Source of the DNA: Gemmatimonadota bacterium
Lineage (GTDB): Bacteria > Gemmatimonadota > Gemmatimonadetes > Gemmatimonadales > GWC2-71-9
Length of the DNA: 46,155 bases
Direction: 5' to 3'
Assembly (NCBI GenBank): GCA_025357945.1
Contig: JANYLJ010000035.1
Coordinates: forward strand, 1 to 46,155
Position numbers and translations under genes: made by a program
Notes under the pieces: generated by a model
Databases searched by the model: none
The model's input: only the letters and a program-made list of their open reading frames with translations
Told to the model about the DNA's origin: nothing
In this document: positions 36,178 through 44,455 of the stretch, piece after piece
Position numbering within the stretch: the stretch's first letter is position 1
How the letters are laid out: the number at the start of each line of letters is the position of its first letter

Positions 36178-37193
36178 TGCGGCGCCTCCTCGTGTACCAC
36201 GTCGATCAGCGCACGCACGCTGTCGAGCGGCGTTTCCGGCAGAATCCCATGGCCGAGATTGACGACGTGGCCACGAGCCGGCACGGTAGCGAGCAGGCCC
36301 TGAGTGGCGCGCCGCGTTGCGCCGGCGCCGGCCAGCAGGATCGCAGGATCGAGATTGCCCTGAATCGCGCGACGCGTTCCCAGCCGCGAACGCAGCGCAG
36401 CCAGGTCTTCCCGCCAGTCCACACCTATCGCCTCGGCGGGTAACGCGGCATAGGCATCGACCAGGTGCGGCGCGTCCTGAACGAAGAGGATGCGGGGAAC
36501 GCCAAGCGATTGCGTGGCGGCCAGCAGGTGCACGAGATGCGGCCGAACCGTCCGGGTCCAGTCGGCGAGCGACAGCACGCCGGCCCAGGTATCGAAGATC
36601 TGGATCGCATCGGCGCCGGCTTCGACCTGCGCCGCGACGTATCGTGCCACCAGGGTGGTCAGCTTGCCCAGCAATCCATTCACCAGCCCGGCGTCCTGTG
36701 CCAGCAGCGCCCGCAGTGCCGGAAAGCCCGGGGTTCCCCGCCCTTGCACGAGATACGCCGCCAGCGACCATGGTGAGCCTGCAAAACCGAGCAACGCCGC
36801 GCGCCCGTTCAACTCGCGCTTGACGCTCTGGAGCGCAGCGATCACTTCCGGCGCGATCTCGCCGTACGCCGGCTCACGCAAGGCATCGACATCACTGGCA
36901 CTCCTCACCGGTTGAGACAACACGGGACCGGGATCGAAGCGCACGCCGAGTCCCAGGGCCGGAATCGGACTCATCAGATCCGCAAAGATGATGGCGGCAT
37001 CGAGCGGGAAGCGCGCCAGCGGCAGCATGGTCACTTCAGCCGCGAGTTGGGCATCGCCGGCGAGCGCCTCGAAGCGGTGCCGCTCCCGTAGCGCACGGTA
37101 CTCAGGGAGGTAGCGTCCGGCCTGGCGCATGATCCAGACCGGGCGGCGTGGTGTCGCCTCGCCCCGGAGCGAACGCAACAGCAGGTCGTTCAT
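36174..37193 (-). CDS. hemE: Uroporphyrinogen decarboxylase
   Basis: 339 aa. It decarboxylates the four acetate groups of uroporphyrinogen III to coproporphyrinogen III. The N-terminal signature RPVWIMRQAGRYLPEYRALR and the catalytic Asp region AAIIFADLMSP are present, with FAGSPWSLAAYLVQGRG and NLGHGILPETP further along. ATGA overlaps with the response regulator upstream and hemN downstream place it in the same coupled series. Confidence 0.96.
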   Translation of the reverse strand: MNDLLLRSLRGEATPRRPVWIMRQAGRYLPEYRALRERHRFEALAGDAQLAAEVTMLPLARFPLDAAIIFADLMSPIPALGLGVRFDPGPVLSQPVRSASDVDALREPAYGEIAPEVIAALQSVKRELNGRAALLGFAGSPWSLAAYLVQGRGTPGFPALRALLAQDAGLVNGLLGKLTTLVARYVAAQVEAGADAIQIFDTWAGVLSLADWTRTVRPHLVHLLAATQSLGVPRILFVQDAPHLVDAYAALPAEAIGVDWREDLAALRSRLGTRRAIQGNLDPAILLAGAGATRRATQGLLATVPARGHVVNLGHGILPETPLDSVRALIDVVHEEAPQ

Positions 37194-37912
37194 GGGTCGA
37201 CCTCGGCGGCGGTGGTGAAGCGGTAGCCGATGCCGCGAATGGTGTGGAAGTGCACCGGTTGTTCCGGATCGGGCTCGAATCGCTTGCGCAGGCGCAGGAC
37301 GAAGTTGTCAATGGTCCGGGACGAGGGCAGCACATCGTCGCCCCACACCTTCTCCAGGATCTCGTCGCGCCAGACCACGTGGCCCTCGCGCGCCGCCAGC
37401 AGCTTCAGGATCATGGCTTCCTTCTGGGTGAGCAGCTGGTCGGCGCCGTCCCATGAGCGGCCGCGAAAGCTGCGGAAGTCAAATTCATTGTCACCGAATC
37501 GAACGACCGGCTCCAGCGCGGTCATCGCGTCATATCGAGTACGCCGACGGATGATCGCCGCGACGCGGAGCAGCAGCTCCCGTAACTGGAACGGCTTGGG
37601 CAGGTAGTCGTCGGCTCCCGCTTCGAGCCCGCGAATACGGTCCTGACCGCTGCCCTTCGCGGTAAGAAAAAGGATCGGCGTGTCGCGGCCTTCGCGCCGT
37701 GCTGTCTGGCAAACAGTGTACCCGTCCATGCGCGGGAGCATCACGTCGAGGATGGCGAGGCTGAACTCGGCCTGGAGAATGCGGTTGAGTCCCGTCTGTC
37801 CGTCGACGACGACCTCCACGACGTAACCTTCGGCCTCGAGATTCTCCCGGATGCCGCGGGCGAGATTCACCTCGTCCTCGACCAGCAGTATCCTCCCCGA
37901 GGCGGTGCTCAC
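37190..37912 (-). CDS. OmpR/PhoB-family response regulator inside haem operon
   Basis: 240 aa. The receiver domain has the acidic pair VEDE, phosphoacceptor D56 (LAILDVMLPRMDG), T in FLTAKG and K in LPKPF. A winged-helix DNA-binding domain follows (LTQKEAMILKLLAAREGHVVWRDEILEKVW, then TIDNFVLRLRKRFE and HFHTIRGIGYRF). GTG 37912 overlaps the histidine kinase stop (GTGA), and its own stop overlaps hemE (ATGA). The target genes are unknown; control of the surrounding hem genes is an inference from position. Confidence 0.93.
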   Translation of the reverse strand: MSTASGRILLVEDEVNLARGIRENLEAEGYVVEVVVDGQTGLNRILQAEFSLAILDVMLPRMDGYTVCQTARREGRDTPILFLTAKGSGQDRIRGLEAGADDYLPKPFQLRELLLRVAAIIRRRTRYDAMTALEPVVRFGDNEFDFRSFRGRSWDGADQLLTQKEAMILKLLAAREGHVVWRDEILEKVWGDDVLPSSRTIDNFVLRLRKRFEPDPEQPVHFHTIRGIGYRFTTAAEVDP

Positions 37913-38997
37913 GCGGTGGCGTTGGCCGCGATCGGCCATGTCACGGTGAATGTCGCTCCCTGGCCCGAGCCGGGACTCGCGGCGGCCACGCTTCCCCCGT
38001 CCAGCTCGACGCATCGCCGCACGAGATACAGCCCGAGACCGGTGCCACCCATTCGCCCCGGCTCATTGCCTTCGATCCGGTAGAACTTGGTGAATAGCCG
38101 TGACGCGGCCTCCGGCGGAAAGCCGATCCCGTCGTCGCGTACTTCCAGGCGCGCCCGGCCATCGGCGGCGAGCGCACGGACGGTGACCTGGCCGCCGCTT
38201 GACGCTGCGCGGACCGCATTGTGCAACACGTTGCGCAGAATGGTCCGCACCCGTTCCTCCTCCGCGTGGATCGTGAGCGACGCCGGCACATCAATCGTGA
38301 TGGTCACGGCGACGTCATTCGCGATCTCGTGCAACTCGTCCACGACCGTTGCGACCACCGTCGCAATCGCGACGGGCGCGGCGACATCGGTCGCGTCGCC
38401 CGACTCGAGGCGGGTGGCTTCGAGAACATTGTTGTCCATGCGCTCGAGCCGACGCAGGTCCGTGAGCATCCGGCGAATCAACTCAGCGCGTCGCTCGGGA
38501 GGCGGGTCGCGCATCGCAAGCGTCTCGGCTGAGAGCCGGAGACTCGCAAGCGGGCTCTTCAACTCGTGTGACACGGCGTCGAGAAACTGTTCCTGCCGGG
38601 CGCGCAGCGCCGCCTCGTCCCGCAGCGCACGGTACACCACTGCCATCGCCGCCAGGAGGACCGTCAGGAAAAACCCGCCCTCCCACGCATAACGATTCAG
38701 CCGGTGGAAGCGTTGGGCGTCAATTGCCGCCAGCGCAGAGGGTTTCACGGCGATGATCGAATCAGGGCCGATCGTCAGGTCCGGATAGGTAGCCGACAGC
38801 TTGCTCCACCGCGAGCCTTCTCTCAGCATCACCTGTGCCGCCTCGGCGTCGGCTCCGTACGCGGCGCGCAGTTGCGTGCGTACCGCGGCCGTGTACGCCA
38901 CCTCGTCGGCCAGCCAATATGTCAGTTGCGCCGTGCAAACTCCCAGCAGGACGAGAAAGCCGACCTGCAGCAATCGGGTGAACTTCAGGCGGCTCAC
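37909..38997 (-). CDS. Membrane sensor histidine kinase inside haem operon
   Basis: 362 aa. Two transmembrane helices (about 9-30 and 107-124) flank a small ~75-residue periplasmic domain with no recognisable fold. No HAMP domain is evident. HisKA carries H144 in FLDAVSHELKSPLASLRLS; the ATPase domain has an N-box (RNVLHNAVRAA), G1 DDGIGF, F-box-like RLFTKFYR and G2 GGTGLGLYLV. It is the cognate partner of the downstream regulator. GTG start overlapping the hemL stop (GTGA). The periplasmic loop has no cysteine pair or CXXCH that would suggest haem binding, so the signal is open. Confidence 0.92.
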   Translation of the reverse strand: MSRLKFTRLLQVGFLVLLGVCTAQLTYWLADEVAYTAAVRTQLRAAYGADAEAAQVMLREGSRWSKLSATYPDLTIGPDSIIAVKPSALAAIDAQRFHRLNRYAWEGGFFLTVLLAAMAVVYRALRDEAALRARQEQFLDAVSHELKSPLASLRLSAETLAMRDPPPERRAELIRRMLTDLRRLERMDNNVLEATRLESGDATDVAAPVAIATVVATVVDELHEIANDVAVTITIDVPASLTIHAEEERVRTILRNVLHNAVRAASSGGQVTVRALAADGRARLEVRDDGIGFPPEAASRLFTKFYRIEGNEPGRMGGTGLGLYLVRRCVELDGGSVAAASPGSGQGATFTVTWPIAANATA

Positions 38998-40304
38998 GGC
39001 GATCCCGCCCGGACTGCCGCCGGTTGCAACGCCAGTGCGAGCGCGTCACGCAACCGCTCGAGGTGGACGGCCTGATGCGCGAGCGACAGGAACCCGACCT
39101 CGTACGCCGACGGTGCCATCGCGACGCCATGATCGAGCAGTGCGTGGAAGATGGGACGGTATCGTGCGGCAGCTTCGGGGTCGATCGCTTCGGCCGACCG
39201 AGGCGGCGGACCCGGCTGCAGCGAAAACCAGAACAGCGAGCCCAGTCGCACCAGTGTCGCCGGGCAGGACGATGCGGCGAGTACTGGTTCGATCAGTGTG
39301 GCGAGCGAGCGACCGGTGGCCTCGAGTCGCTCCCAGGCACGATCGCGTTCCAGCACGGTCAACGTCGCCAGGCCCGCCGCCATTGCCAGCGCGTTGCCCG
39401 AGAGTGTGCCAGCCTGATAAACCGGCCCATCGGGTGCGAGGTGGCGCATGAGATCACGCCGGCCGCCGAACGCACCGACCGGGAGACCGCCACCGATCAC
39501 CTTGCCGAACGTCGCGAGGTCCGGTGTGATGCCGAGCAGCTCGGCCGCGCCGCCGCGCGCGACCCTGAAACCGGAGATCACTTCGTCGAAAATAAGCAGG
39601 GTGCCGGCGCGTTCGGTCTCCCGGCGGAGGGTCGCAAGAAACTCCTGCCGCTGGATGAGCAGGCCATTGTTCGCGGGCACGGGCTCGATGATTACCGCGG
39701 CGATGCGATCGCCCTCGCGGCGGAGCAGCTCGGTCAGGCGCGCCTCGTCGTCCAACGGCAGCACGATCGTTTCGCGGGCGAACGCTGCTGGCACGCCGGC
39801 CGATGAGGGCCGTCCGAAGGTCACCAAACCTGAGCCGGCCGCCACGAGCAGGTGGTCGGCGTGGCCGTGGTAACACCCGGAGAATTTGACGATGCGATCG
39901 CGACCGGTCGCACCGCGCGCGAGCCGGATCGCGCTCATCGTCGCTTCGGTGCCCGACGAGACGAAGCGCACTTGCTCCCCGCCGGGATAGGCCGACGCGA
40001 TTCGCTCGGCGAGCTCGATTTCCATCTCGCCGGGGGCACCGAACGTCGTGCCGCGGCCCGCCGCCTCGGTAATCGCATGCACCACTTCGGGATGTGCATG
40101 TCCGAGGATCAACGGCCCCCACGATCCAACGAAGTCCGTGAATCGGCGTCCGTCGACGTCCTCGATCTCGGCGCCGGACCCGCGACGAATGACGAGCGGG
40201 GTGCCGCCGACGGCGCGAAAGGCGCGCACGGGCGAACTCACGCCGCCGGGCAGCCACCGTTCGGCGCGCGCCATCCAGGCCGCGGAAACCGGCCCGGCGC
40301 TCAC
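38994..40304 (-). CDS. hemL: Glutamate-1-semialdehyde 2,1-aminomutase
   Basis: 436 aa PLP/PMP enzyme that makes 5-aminolevulinate from glutamate-1-semialdehyde, the product of HemA. PLP lysine is K268 in TFGKVIGGGLPVGAFGG; FVSSGTEATMSAIRLAR, KFSGCYHGHAD and IFDEVISGFR are standard. I start it at GTG 40304, which overlaps the hemB stop as GTGA; another in-frame GTG lies two codons upstream. Together with HemA this shows the C5 pathway. Confidence 0.95.
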   Translation of the reverse strand: MSAGPVSAAWMARAERWLPGGVSSPVRAFRAVGGTPLVIRRGSGAEIEDVDGRRFTDFVGSWGPLILGHAHPEVVHAITEAAGRGTTFGAPGEMEIELAERIASAYPGGEQVRFVSSGTEATMSAIRLARGATGRDRIVKFSGCYHGHADHLLVAAGSGLVTFGRPSSAGVPAAFARETIVLPLDDEARLTELLRREGDRIAAVIIEPVPANNGLLIQRQEFLATLRRETERAGTLLIFDEVISGFRVARGGAAELLGITPDLATFGKVIGGGLPVGAFGGRRDLMRHLAPDGPVYQAGTLSGNALAMAAGLATLTVLERDRAWERLEATGRSLATLIEPVLAASSCPATLVRLGSLFWFSLQPGPPPRSAEAIDPEAAARYRPIFHALLDHGVAMAPSAYEVGFLSLAHQAVHLERLRDALALALQPAAVRAGSP

Positions 40305-41287
40305 AGCCACCGCCCCCGCAGCGCTTCGCGAGCGTGATAGGTGATCACCACATCGGCGCCCGCGCGGACCATCGCCTGGAGGTTCTCGCGCACGATCGCC
40401 GCTTCATCAAGCCAACCCTGCGCCGCCGCGGCCTTCACGGCCGCGTATTCTCCCGAAACGTTGTACGCTGCGAGCGGTAGTGTCGTCGCCGCGCGGACAC
40501 GCTGGATGATGTCGAGATAGGCGAGCGCCGGCTTGACCATGAGCATGTCGGCGCCCTCGGCCTCGTCCAGCCGTGCCTCGCGGATCGCCTCGACGGCGTT
40601 GCGCGGGTCCATCTGGTAGCTCCGGCGATCACCGTGCTGTGGCGCCGAGTCGGCGGCGTCGCGAAACGGGCCGTAATACGCCGAGGCATACTTCACCGCA
40701 TACGACAGGATCCCGACACCGGAGTGCCCCGCCACGTCGAGGGCATCGCGAATGGCGGCGACGCGCCCGTCCATCATGTCCGACGGCGCGACGAAATCGA
40801 CACCCGCCGCCGCGTGCGCCACGGCCATCTCCGCGAGCGGCCGCAACGAACGATCGTTATCGACTTGGGCGTTGGCGATCACACCGCAGTGACCGTGATC
40901 AGTGTAGGCGCACAGGCAGACATCGGTAATGATGACGATGTCGGAGCCCATGGCATCCCTGAGTGCGCGGACCGCGCGTGGCACCGTTCCCGCCGGGTCG
41001 TGTGCGCACGCGCCCTCCGGATCCTTGGTGCCCGCCGCCGGTGAACCGAAGAGCAGCACCGTGCGGATACCGAGTTCGCGGTCCGCCGCAACCGCGCGCA
41101 CCAGGTCATCGATGCCGAGACGCGCGACTCCGGGCATCGAAGCGATCGGATCGACACCGCGCGCGGCGGGCAGCACGAAGTGGGGCATGATCAGCTGCTG
41201 CGGACGCACCCACGTCTCGGCCACGAGGTCGCGAAGTGCGCCGCCGCGCCGCAACCGGCGGGGCCGCACGCGGCCGGGCGTCACCAC
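40301..41287 (-). CDS. hemB: Porphobilinogen synthase (5-aminolevulinate dehydratase)
   Basis: 328 aa. It condenses two 5-aminolevulinates to porphobilinogen. Active-site lysines are K199 (SYAVKYASAYYGPFR) and K252 (DMLMVKPALAYLD). C124, C126 and C134 in DVCLCAYTDHGHCG are the zinc-site cysteines, so this is a zinc-dependent form and not the Mg-only aspartate-rich type. Two adjacent GTG codons (41287 and 41284) can start it, 11-14 nt after the hemD stop. The N-terminal PRRLRRGGALRDLV is family-typical. Confidence 0.95.
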   Translation of the reverse strand: MVTPGRVRPRRLRRGGALRDLVAETWVRPQQLIMPHFVLPAARGVDPIASMPGVARLGIDDLVRAVAADRELGIRTVLLFGSPAAGTKDPEGACAHDPAGTVPRAVRALRDAMGSDIVIITDVCLCAYTDHGHCGVIANAQVDNDRSLRPLAEMAVAHAAAGVDFVAPSDMMDGRVAAIRDALDVAGHSGVGILSYAVKYASAYYGPFRDAADSAPQHGDRRSYQMDPRNAVEAIREARLDEAEGADMLMVKPALAYLDIIQRVRAATTLPLAAYNVSGEYAAVKAAAAQGWLDEAAIVRENLQAMVRAGADVVITYHAREALRGRWL

Positions 41288-41298
41288 AATTGGGTCGC

Positions 41299-42048
41299 TC
41301 AGACGATCGCCTCCAGGATGCCATCGAAGGTGGGCCGTTTGGCCTCGCCGGCGACGACCAGACCCGCCGCGGTCGCCGCCGTCGATGTGGTCGGGCCAAT
41401 CGTAATGACCCGGGCCGATGCGGGCAGAACCGCAAGACGCAGGAGTCCGGTGACCGCTGACGGCGACGCAAGCAGTACAATCTCGACGCCATCCGCGGCA
41501 AGATCGCGCTTGGTCCTGGCCGCTGGTGCGGGGACGGTTCGGTAGACGGCGACCTGCGTCACGGCCAATCCGGCGGCGCTGAGCAGGGCGGCAGCATCAT
41601 CGCTGCCGGTCGCGGCGGCTGCAATCACGGCGCGAACCTGCCCCGTTGACGCAGGTTCCCGAAGCGCGGCCGCGAGTTGACCGGCGAGTCCAAGGGCGGT
41701 GTTCTCGCGGGCAACGAGGTCGACTCGACCGAGGTGCGTGGTCGCGGCGCGCGCGGACGCCGGGCCAACCGCCGCGATTCTCAAGCCAACCGGCAAGGGC
41801 GTCACGCCCCGGAGCAGCTGCGCCACCGCCTGGGCGCCGCGTGCCGACGTGAGCAGCAGCCAATCCGCCGCGGCGATCGCATCACGGAGCCGGTGCACCG
41901 TCGCCTCGTCGCCGATCGGCTCGCACACGAGACACGGCAGCGTGAGCGGCTGCGCACCAACTGCCGTCAACCGCGCCGCCCAACGTGCCGCATCGTCCGC
42001 CGCACGCGTCACGAGGATTCGGCGACCGGCGAGTTTGCGCCGGATCAT
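41299..42048 (-). CDS. hemD: Uroporphyrinogen-III synthase
   Basis: 249 aa. It closes and inverts ring D of hydroxymethylbilane to form uroporphyrinogen III. The family is poorly conserved; supporting features are the N-terminal RRILVTRAADDAARWAARL, the segment WLLLTSARGAQAV, the VAVYRTVPA block and DGVEIVLLASPSAVTGLL near the C-terminus. Position between hemC and hemB strengthens the call. ATGA overlap with hemC. The product is Ala-rich but of normal length. Confidence 0.9.
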   Translation of the reverse strand: MIRRKLAGRRILVTRAADDAARWAARLTAVGAQPLTLPCLVCEPIGDEATVHRLRDAIAAADWLLLTSARGAQAVAQLLRGVTPLPVGLRIAAVGPASARAATTHLGRVDLVARENTALGLAGQLAAALREPASTGQVRAVIAAAATGSDDAAALLSAAGLAVTQVAVYRTVPAPAARTKRDLAADGVEIVLLASPSAVTGLLRLAVLPASARVITIGPTTSTAATAAGLVVAGEAKRPTFDGILEAIV

Positions 42049-43043
42049 TCGGGCATCGCTCCCGCTGACCGAACCACGTCAGCCCCGCGCGGACACGTGG
42101 CGTTGTCGTTGTGTTCACATGGATCTGACGCTGTCATCAGCTCGTTCCACACTGCCGCGGCAAGTGTCTCCGGCTCGCCATTCGTGGACTGGGCGCGAAC
42201 AATAGTGCCATCATCGCGGCCAAGCGCCGCGAGCAACGTCAGCGTGCCGTCCGGATTCTTCCGGCACCACGCGCCGAAGGGCAGCGTGCAGCCGCCCTCG
42301 GCGAGTCGCAACGCGGCGCGTTCTGCCAGGAGCGCCCTGGAAGTCGTCGGGTCATCGACGCCTGCAACGGCGGCGTGCACGGCGATGGCGCCACGGCGAA
42401 CCTGCAGTGCGATCGCGCCCTGCGCTGGTGCGGGAACAAAAAGCGCTGGATCCAGCCGAACGCACACGATGCCATGCGGGAGAACCAGGCGATCGTTACC
42501 AGGTGCACGTTCGAGTCGCGCCAGTCCGGCGGCGGCCAGCACGATCGCGTCGAACCGGCCCTCGGCCAGTGCCCGGACTCGCGTCGGAACGTTGCCGCGG
42601 AGCAGTTCGACGGCAAGATCCGGTCGCAGCGCGCGCAACCACGCTTTGCGTCGTGCGGCAGACGTCCCGACGCGGGCACCACGGCGCAATGGGAGCGGGC
42701 CGCGTCCCGGGTCCGACACGTCGTCGCGGACCAGCAGCACGTCGGCTGCGTCGAGGCGCTCGGGGACGGCAGCGATCACGAGTTCCGCCGGACTTTGCGA
42801 CGGCAGGTCCTTGTACGAGTGCACGGCAACGTCCACCCGGCCCGTGATGAGCGCGGCTTCGATTTCTCGCACGAAGATGCCGAACGCGCCGACATCGGTG
42901 AACGCCCGGTCGGTTGCCTGGTCGCCCAGCGTCGTGATGATCACGATCTCGGTGGTGTGGCCCGCCGCCTCGAGGCGGCGCGCGACATCGTTCGCCTGCG
43001 CCCGAGCCAGCGCCGATCCCCGCGTCCCGATGCGCAGGTTCAT
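42045..43043 (-). CDS. hemC: Hydroxymethylbilane synthase (porphobilinogen deaminase)
   Basis: 332 aa. It polymerises four porphobilinogens to hydroxymethylbilane. C252 in EGGCTLPFGAWC carries the dipyrromethane cofactor, and D79 in HSYKDLP is the catalytic aspartate. The N-terminus (LRIGTRGSALARAQA) is family-typical. A cysteine-containing ~25-residue tail (after TASDPCEHND) extends past the usual end. ATGA overlaps hemA upstream and hemD downstream. Confidence 0.96.
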   Translation of the reverse strand: MNLRIGTRGSALARAQANDVARRLEAAGHTTEIVIITTLGDQATDRAFTDVGAFGIFVREIEAALITGRVDVAVHSYKDLPSQSPAELVIAAVPERLDAADVLLVRDDVSDPGRGPLPLRRGARVGTSAARRKAWLRALRPDLAVELLRGNVPTRVRALAEGRFDAIVLAAAGLARLERAPGNDRLVLPHGIVCVRLDPALFVPAPAQGAIALQVRRGAIAVHAAVAGVDDPTTSRALLAERAALRLAEGGCTLPFGAWCRKNPDGTLTLLAALGRDDGTIVRAQSTNGEPETLAAAVWNELMTASDPCEHNDNATCPRGADVVRSAGAMPE

Positions 43044-44377
43044 GCGTCCTCGAGCCCGCCGAAGAGTCCCGCGTCTGAGCGATCAGCGGCGGTGCGCAGG
43101 TCGAGCGCGAGTTCCGGTTCGGCGCTCGCAAAAAACGCTTCGACGGCAGTCGGACCAACCTGAAACGCGAGATCGCGGAGGCCGACCGAAGGCACGTGTG
43201 CGAATCGTCGTGCCAGTGTCTCGGCCCAGCGCCGGATCGCTTCGCGTTCCGACTCGCCCAGCCCCACCAGTTCGCGGTCGAACAACCGCTCGATCCCTTC
43301 CAGCGCCGTGTGCCGGTACCGAAGCCGCAACTGCGCGATCAATGGCCCGACCAGGCGCTCGGCCGCCTGGCGCCGCAAGTCGGTCAGCGCGGCGTCGACG
43401 ATCGCGCGCGCGTCGGCGACTTCGAGCAACAACCGCTCGCGGTCAAGGGCAGCTTCCTCGGTGATGTCGTGCATGCCAAGCCGCGGGACGTCGGCTGCGG
43501 CCGCGTCCTCCGGTGTCACATTCGGCGGCAGCGCGAGGTCGATTACGAGAGGCGAGTCGCCCGACGGCGAGCGCGCGGCAACGCGCTCGAGCTCGCCGCG
43601 TACCAGCACCGGCTCGCGCGATCCCGTCGAGACGATCAGCGCTTCGATACCCGGCGGCTGGCTCCGAAATGCGTCCAGGGACATGCTCTCGCCGCCACAG
43701 CTGGCGGCGAGCGCCTCGGCCCGTTCCACGGTGCGGTTGACGATTACCACGCCGACGCCATGCGCCGTCAACGCATGAGCGCATCGCTCGGTCATGGGCG
43801 AGACGCCGACCAGCGCCACGCGACCCGGTGTACGCGCGAGGCGCTCGAACACATGGCGCAAGGCGATGTCCGCCAGCGAGACGCGCCCGGTGCGTGCAGC
43901 GGTGACCGGCCGAACGCGCCTGGCGACCTTGAGGGCCGCACCGAAGACGCGTTCGAGGCGGCGCGAAAGCAATCCGAGTGTCCGGGATTGCTCGACCGCT
44001 TGGCGCACCTGTCCGGCGACTTCGGCCTCGCCAACCTGCGCAGAATCGAGCCCGGCTGCGACCAGAAACAGATGTTCCGCGGCGCCTTCACCCTGCCACA
44101 CGCGCAGCGTGTGTTCGGCCTCCCCGGCGCGCGGTTCGCGGCCGGCGAGCGCCGCAAAGACGCGGCGCCGGACCACCGTTATGGGAATGGATGCGTCGGT
44201 CGCGAAGGCGACCTCGACGCGATTGCAGGTCGCCAGGTACACCAGTTCGTTCACCCCGACGGTGCTGGCCAGTTGCGGCAGCCGTTCGGCCCGCTCTTCG
44301 CGCGGAATCGTGAACGCGGCGAGCGCGTCAGGCGGACCCTGTCGCCACGAAACCCCGACGACCCCGATACGGTGCAT
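43040..44377 (-). CDS. hemA: Glutamyl-tRNA reductase
   Basis: 445 aa NADPH-dependent enzyme that reduces glutamyl-tRNA to glutamate-1-semialdehyde and commits carbon to tetrapyrroles. Catalytic C51 lies in LATCNRVEV. GEAEVAGQVRQA, the Rossmann region VALVGVSPMTERCAHAL and the NRTVERAEALA segment are present, followed by the dimerisation helix. The ATG at 44377 is preceded by a possible promoter only about 6 nt away (TAAGAT at 44388-44383), so a leaderless transcript is possible. hemH lies 78 nt upstream. Confidence 0.96.
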   Translation of the reverse strand: MHRIGVVGVSWRQGPPDALAAFTIPREERAERLPQLASTVGVNELVYLATCNRVEVAFATDASIPITVVRRRVFAALAGREPRAGEAEHTLRVWQGEGAAEHLFLVAAGLDSAQVGEAEVAGQVRQAVEQSRTLGLLSRRLERVFGAALKVARRVRPVTAARTGRVSLADIALRHVFERLARTPGRVALVGVSPMTERCAHALTAHGVGVVIVNRTVERAEALAASCGGESMSLDAFRSQPPGIEALIVSTGSREPVLVRGELERVAARSPSGDSPLVIDLALPPNVTPEDAAAADVPRLGMHDITEEAALDRERLLLEVADARAIVDAALTDLRRQAAERLVGPLIAQLRLRYRHTALEGIERLFDRELVGLGESEREAIRRWAETLARRFAHVPSVGLRDLAFQVGPTAVEAFFASAEPELALDLRTAADRSDAGLFGGLEDA

Positions 44378-44382
44378 ACCTC

Positions 44383-44426
44383 ATCTTACTACGACGCTGC
44401 GCGCGCGTGTCATGGTTGTGTCATGG
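44383..44426 (-). promoter_or_regulatory. Candidate hemA promoter with tandem CCATGACAC repeat
   Basis: On the minus strand, CCATGACAC occurs twice (44426-44418 and 44415-44407), 11 bp apart, about one helical turn. The second copy contains ATGACA (a 5/6 match to TTGACA), followed after 19 bp by TAAGAT (44388-44383). The spacer is longer than the ideal 17 bp. The repeat could be a regulator site overlapping the -35. All of this lies within the hemH-hemA gap. Confidence 0.4.
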
Positions 44427-44455
44427 GCACCGACGCCGAGCGACGGTCCCTCGGC

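Noticed and set aside
36178-36771. ~200-codon extension upstream of HemN
   Set aside because: It is the out-of-frame shadow of hemE; the HemN domain starts after ATG 36177.
37909-38997. Haem-sensing kinase
   Set aside because: No CXXCH, cysteine-proline or other haem-binding motif is visible in the sensor loop; only genomic position suggests a haem link, so the signal is left open.
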